NCBI GenBank assembly: GCA_030450335.1
Contig: JAKDIS010000031.1
Location: 1-24,126 of the forward strand
DNA length: 24,126 bases
Source of the DNA: Corynebacterium sp.
GTDB lineage: Bacteria > Actinomycetota > Actinomycetes > Mycobacteriales > Mycobacteriaceae
Direction: 5' to 3'
Made by a program: the position numbers and the translations under genes
The notes under the pieces: generated by a model
Database searches by the model: none
What the model was told of the DNA's origin: nothing
The model's input: the letters and a program-made list of their open reading frames with translations, nothing else
Part shown: positions 23,067-24,126 of the stretch, in pieces
Layout of the letters: each line of letters starts with the position of its first letter
Position numbering within the stretch: position 1 is the first letter of the stretch

Positions 23067-23330
23067 AAATGATCCTTCACATGTGGATGTACGGTTCTCG
23101 CCGTCGGCCGGTGAGTCACATGTGGGGCCCTAGAAGAGTTCTAGCCGCGCCTCGGGGTACGCCCCGGGAACGCGCGGACACGGTGCTCGCGTCGGAGACG
23201 CGGTTAGCGCTGATAGCGCTGATGACGACCGTGAACGGCAGACCACATGCTGCGGTTCATCACCGCAGGTTCCACCTCGTCCGGGGCTCCAGGAGGGGAA
23301 CTCGACTCTCGTCGACTGCTTCGCGCCCAA
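23067..23330 (-). promoter_or_regulatory. Structured leader of metE, candidate cis-regulatory RNA
   Basis: Six compact hairpins follow one another on the minus strand: TCGAC with a GAGA loop (23315-23302); CTGCGGT with a GATGA loop (23268-23250); AGCGC with a TATCA loop (23220-23206); CGCGTC with a TCC loop (23202-23188); a two-part stem CCGCGC + CGGGG closing on CGTA (23177-23145); and CTAGAA with a CTC loop (23144-23130). Then two copies of CACATGTG (23124-23117 and 23085-23078) can pair with each other; the second copy overlaps the AAGGA ribosome-binding site by two bases. No SAM-I, SAM-IV, SAH or cobalamin riboswitch consensus is fully matched. Hairpins are seen; regulation is inferred. 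Confidence 0.5.
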
Positions 23331-23339
23331 GGTAACCAG

Positions 23340-23359
23340 TAGACCGCTTAGTCTGTCAA
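23340..23359 (-). promoter_or_regulatory. McbR-like operator overlapping the metE promoter region
   Basis: TAGAC-CGCTTA-GTCTG (23340-23355) matches the published corynebacterial McbR operator TAGAC-N6-GTCTA at all but the last base. McbR represses methionine and cysteine genes when S-adenosylhomocysteine is low. On the minus strand a perfect TTGACA (23359-23354) overlaps the site by two bases, so a bound repressor would cover the promoter; no good -10 is seen at the right distance, and TAACGT at 23372-23367 is an alternative -10. Confidence 0.65.
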
Positions 23360-23492
23360 GTCCATCACGTTATTTCGCTCATGTCGCCTGGCGCACGGCC
23401 TGTTCAGGTCTCTCTGCAGACTCCTCGCCGCAGCGCAGGTTAGGTACCGTTAGTGCGCTGTCTGGCTGCAGGAATGGTTCGTGACCGAGCCA

Positions 23493-23520
23493 TTGTGTTG
23501 CCAGCAAAAGTAGGTAGTGT
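23493..23520 (+). promoter_or_regulatory. Candidate promoter of the small lipoprotein gene
   Basis: TTGTGT (23493-23498) and TAGTGT (23515-23520) are separated by 16 bases. TAGTGT fits the actinobacterial TAnnnT -10 pattern. A start near 23527 gives a leader of about 50 nt with GGAG ahead of the ATG. Confidence 0.4.
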
Positions 23521-23575
23521 GGCTCACAAGGAACTGCAGTGAGTGTAGCGAACCGCAATCCCTACGGAGTGAAAA

Positions 23576-23995
23576 ATGTCCCGCCTCAAATGCCTGTCAG
23601 TGTTGCTGCTTCCCGCATTGCTGCTCGGATGTTCTGTGGAGAATCGGAACGACCAGGGAGGCGGGTCGGGCTCCGTAACGGACGCGGGTGACGATGAACC
23701 GCGTGATGACATGACCGACGAGCGCATCGTCCAGTGGGAGTCCGTCGAGGAGGTCGGAGCGACGAGTCTCCGGGTGCATTTCACGGCGGGGACCACCAGT
23801 TGTTACGGGACGCGTGCGGCCGTGCAGGAGGACTCCGATGAGATCCTCGTCGCGACGATCGTAGGCACTATTCCCGAGGCACATTCAGCGTGTGAGGACG
23901 TGGGACGGGCTGCCTCGCTGTTGGTTGAGTTGGAGGACGAGGTGGGTGACCGCGAGATCGGGCATCTCGAGGATGAGAGCATCCTGCGTCGGTGA
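23576..23995 (+). CDS. Small predicted lipoprotein, function unknown
   Basis: The 139-residue product has a clear lipoprotein signal: basic start, hydrophobic stretch from about 7 to 18 and lipobox LLLG-C19. The mature protein begins with a flexible Gly/Ser/Asp-rich linker (20-48) and then a small acidic domain of about 90 residues. Two cysteines in this domain (in TTSCYG and HSACED) could form a disulfide outside the membrane. I recognise no family. ATG at 23576 follows GGAG by seven bases. It is divergent from metE, with about 500 bases between them. Its C-terminus (LEDEVGDREIGHLEDESILRR) is strongly charged. Confidence 0.75.
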   Translation: MSRLKCLSVLLLPALLLGCSVENRNDQGGGSGSVTDAGDDEPRDDMTDERIVQWESVEEVGATSLRVHFTAGTTSCYGTRAAVQEDSDEILVATIVGTIPEAHSACEDVGRAASLLVELEDEVGDREIGHLEDESILRR

Positions 23996-24007
23996 GCCGG
24001 GCATGAG

Positions 24008-24126
24008 TTAGCTGACAGGTCGGGATGCGGGCTCAGGGAAAGAGCGCAGGGCGCAGGCCACTGCTCCGCCACCGGCGGTCAACTCCACCGTGGAGGCGTC
24101 GACGAGGACGGTGAGTTCACCGGGCG
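24008..24126 (-). CDS. C-terminal end of a probable GH32 beta-fructosidase (partial)
   Basis: Translating the minus strand from the window edge to the TAA at 24010-24008 gives 38 residues beginning PGELTVLVDASTVELTAGG and ending in ALRSFPEPASRPVS. The pattern of a beta strand, VDAS-VEL, a glycine turn and a final RSFP is typical of the C-terminal beta-sandwich of glycoside hydrolase family 32 (sucrose-6-phosphate hydrolase, invertase, levanase). The rest of the gene lies outside the window, so the catalytic domain cannot be checked. In GH32 proteins a Phe often follows VEL/VEV, whereas here it is Thr. Confidence 0.6.
   Translation of the reverse strand, partial: PGELTVLVDASTVELTAGGGAVACALRSFPEPASRPVS

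Noticed and set aside
20676..23072. A nearly 800-codon open frame on the plus strand, antisense to metE
   Set aside because: It mirrors metE almost exactly, is Val/Gly/Asp-rich without any family motif, and has no ribosome-binding site. Long antisense frames are expected in GC-rich coding DNA.
23225..23330. Cobalamin riboswitch before metE
   Set aside because: A GTCTGCC segment resembles the end of a B12 box, but the rest of the box matches poorly and the conserved core blocks of that riboswitch are absent.

Overview
The window is high-GC DNA with dense coding, many GTG starts, frequent 1-4 nt gene overlaps and G+C-rich terminators without clear U-tracts. It looks chromosomal and actinobacterial, most probably Corynebacterium or a close relative. 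Supporting this, a TAGAC-N6-GTCTg site resembling the corynebacterial McbR operator lies upstream of metE, and several genes have weak or no Shine-Dalgarno sequence. The species assignment is inference. I see no transposase, integrase, phage gene or CRISPR array.

Left part (1-8250). A large hairpin at the left edge probably ends a minus-strand zinc-free medium-chain reductase. Divergent from it, an unrecognised 268-residue protein is translationally coupled to a nucleoside hydrolase. The hydrolase converges on a small membrane protein of the small multidrug export type. Next is a plus-strand unit: acyl-CoA/4-coumarate-type CoA ligase, histidine-phosphatase-fold protein, and a GntR/FCD regulator with two winged-helix segments. 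Six bases further on, on the other strand, ends an isocitrate/isopropylmalate-type decarboxylating dehydrogenase.

Middle (8250-15010). nhaA encodes a Na+/H+ antiporter fused to a thioredoxin-fold domain whose CxxC motif is gone. Divergent from it is a four-gene osmoprotectant (betaine/choline type) ABC importer: permease, ATPase with tandem CBS domains, permease, lipoprotein binding protein. A MarR regulator follows. It has an Arg/Gly-rich tail, and four GGTACC sites cluster over its own promoter. Antiporter and osmoprotectant importer side by side suggest a salt and osmotic stress neighbourhood.

Right part (15010-24126). On the minus strand lie lutA-lutB-lutC (L-lactate oxidation, Fe-S proteins), with an SPFH/band-7 protein gene upstream. 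A 490-base gene-poor stretch contains a stable hairpin and a tRNA-like but apparently non-functional segment. Then come a DUF1648-type membrane protein, an RDD membrane protein, and metE (cobalamin-independent methionine synthase). metE has a long, strongly structured leader and the McbR-like site. A small lipoprotein gene and the 3' end of a probable GH32 beta-fructosidase gene close the window.

No complete new multi-gene system stands out. The observations I rate highest are the structured metE leader, the MarR gene with its GGTACC operator cluster and low-complexity tail, the redox-dead NhaA fusion, and a family of related AGCAACCCC...GGGGTTGCT terminator hairpins.
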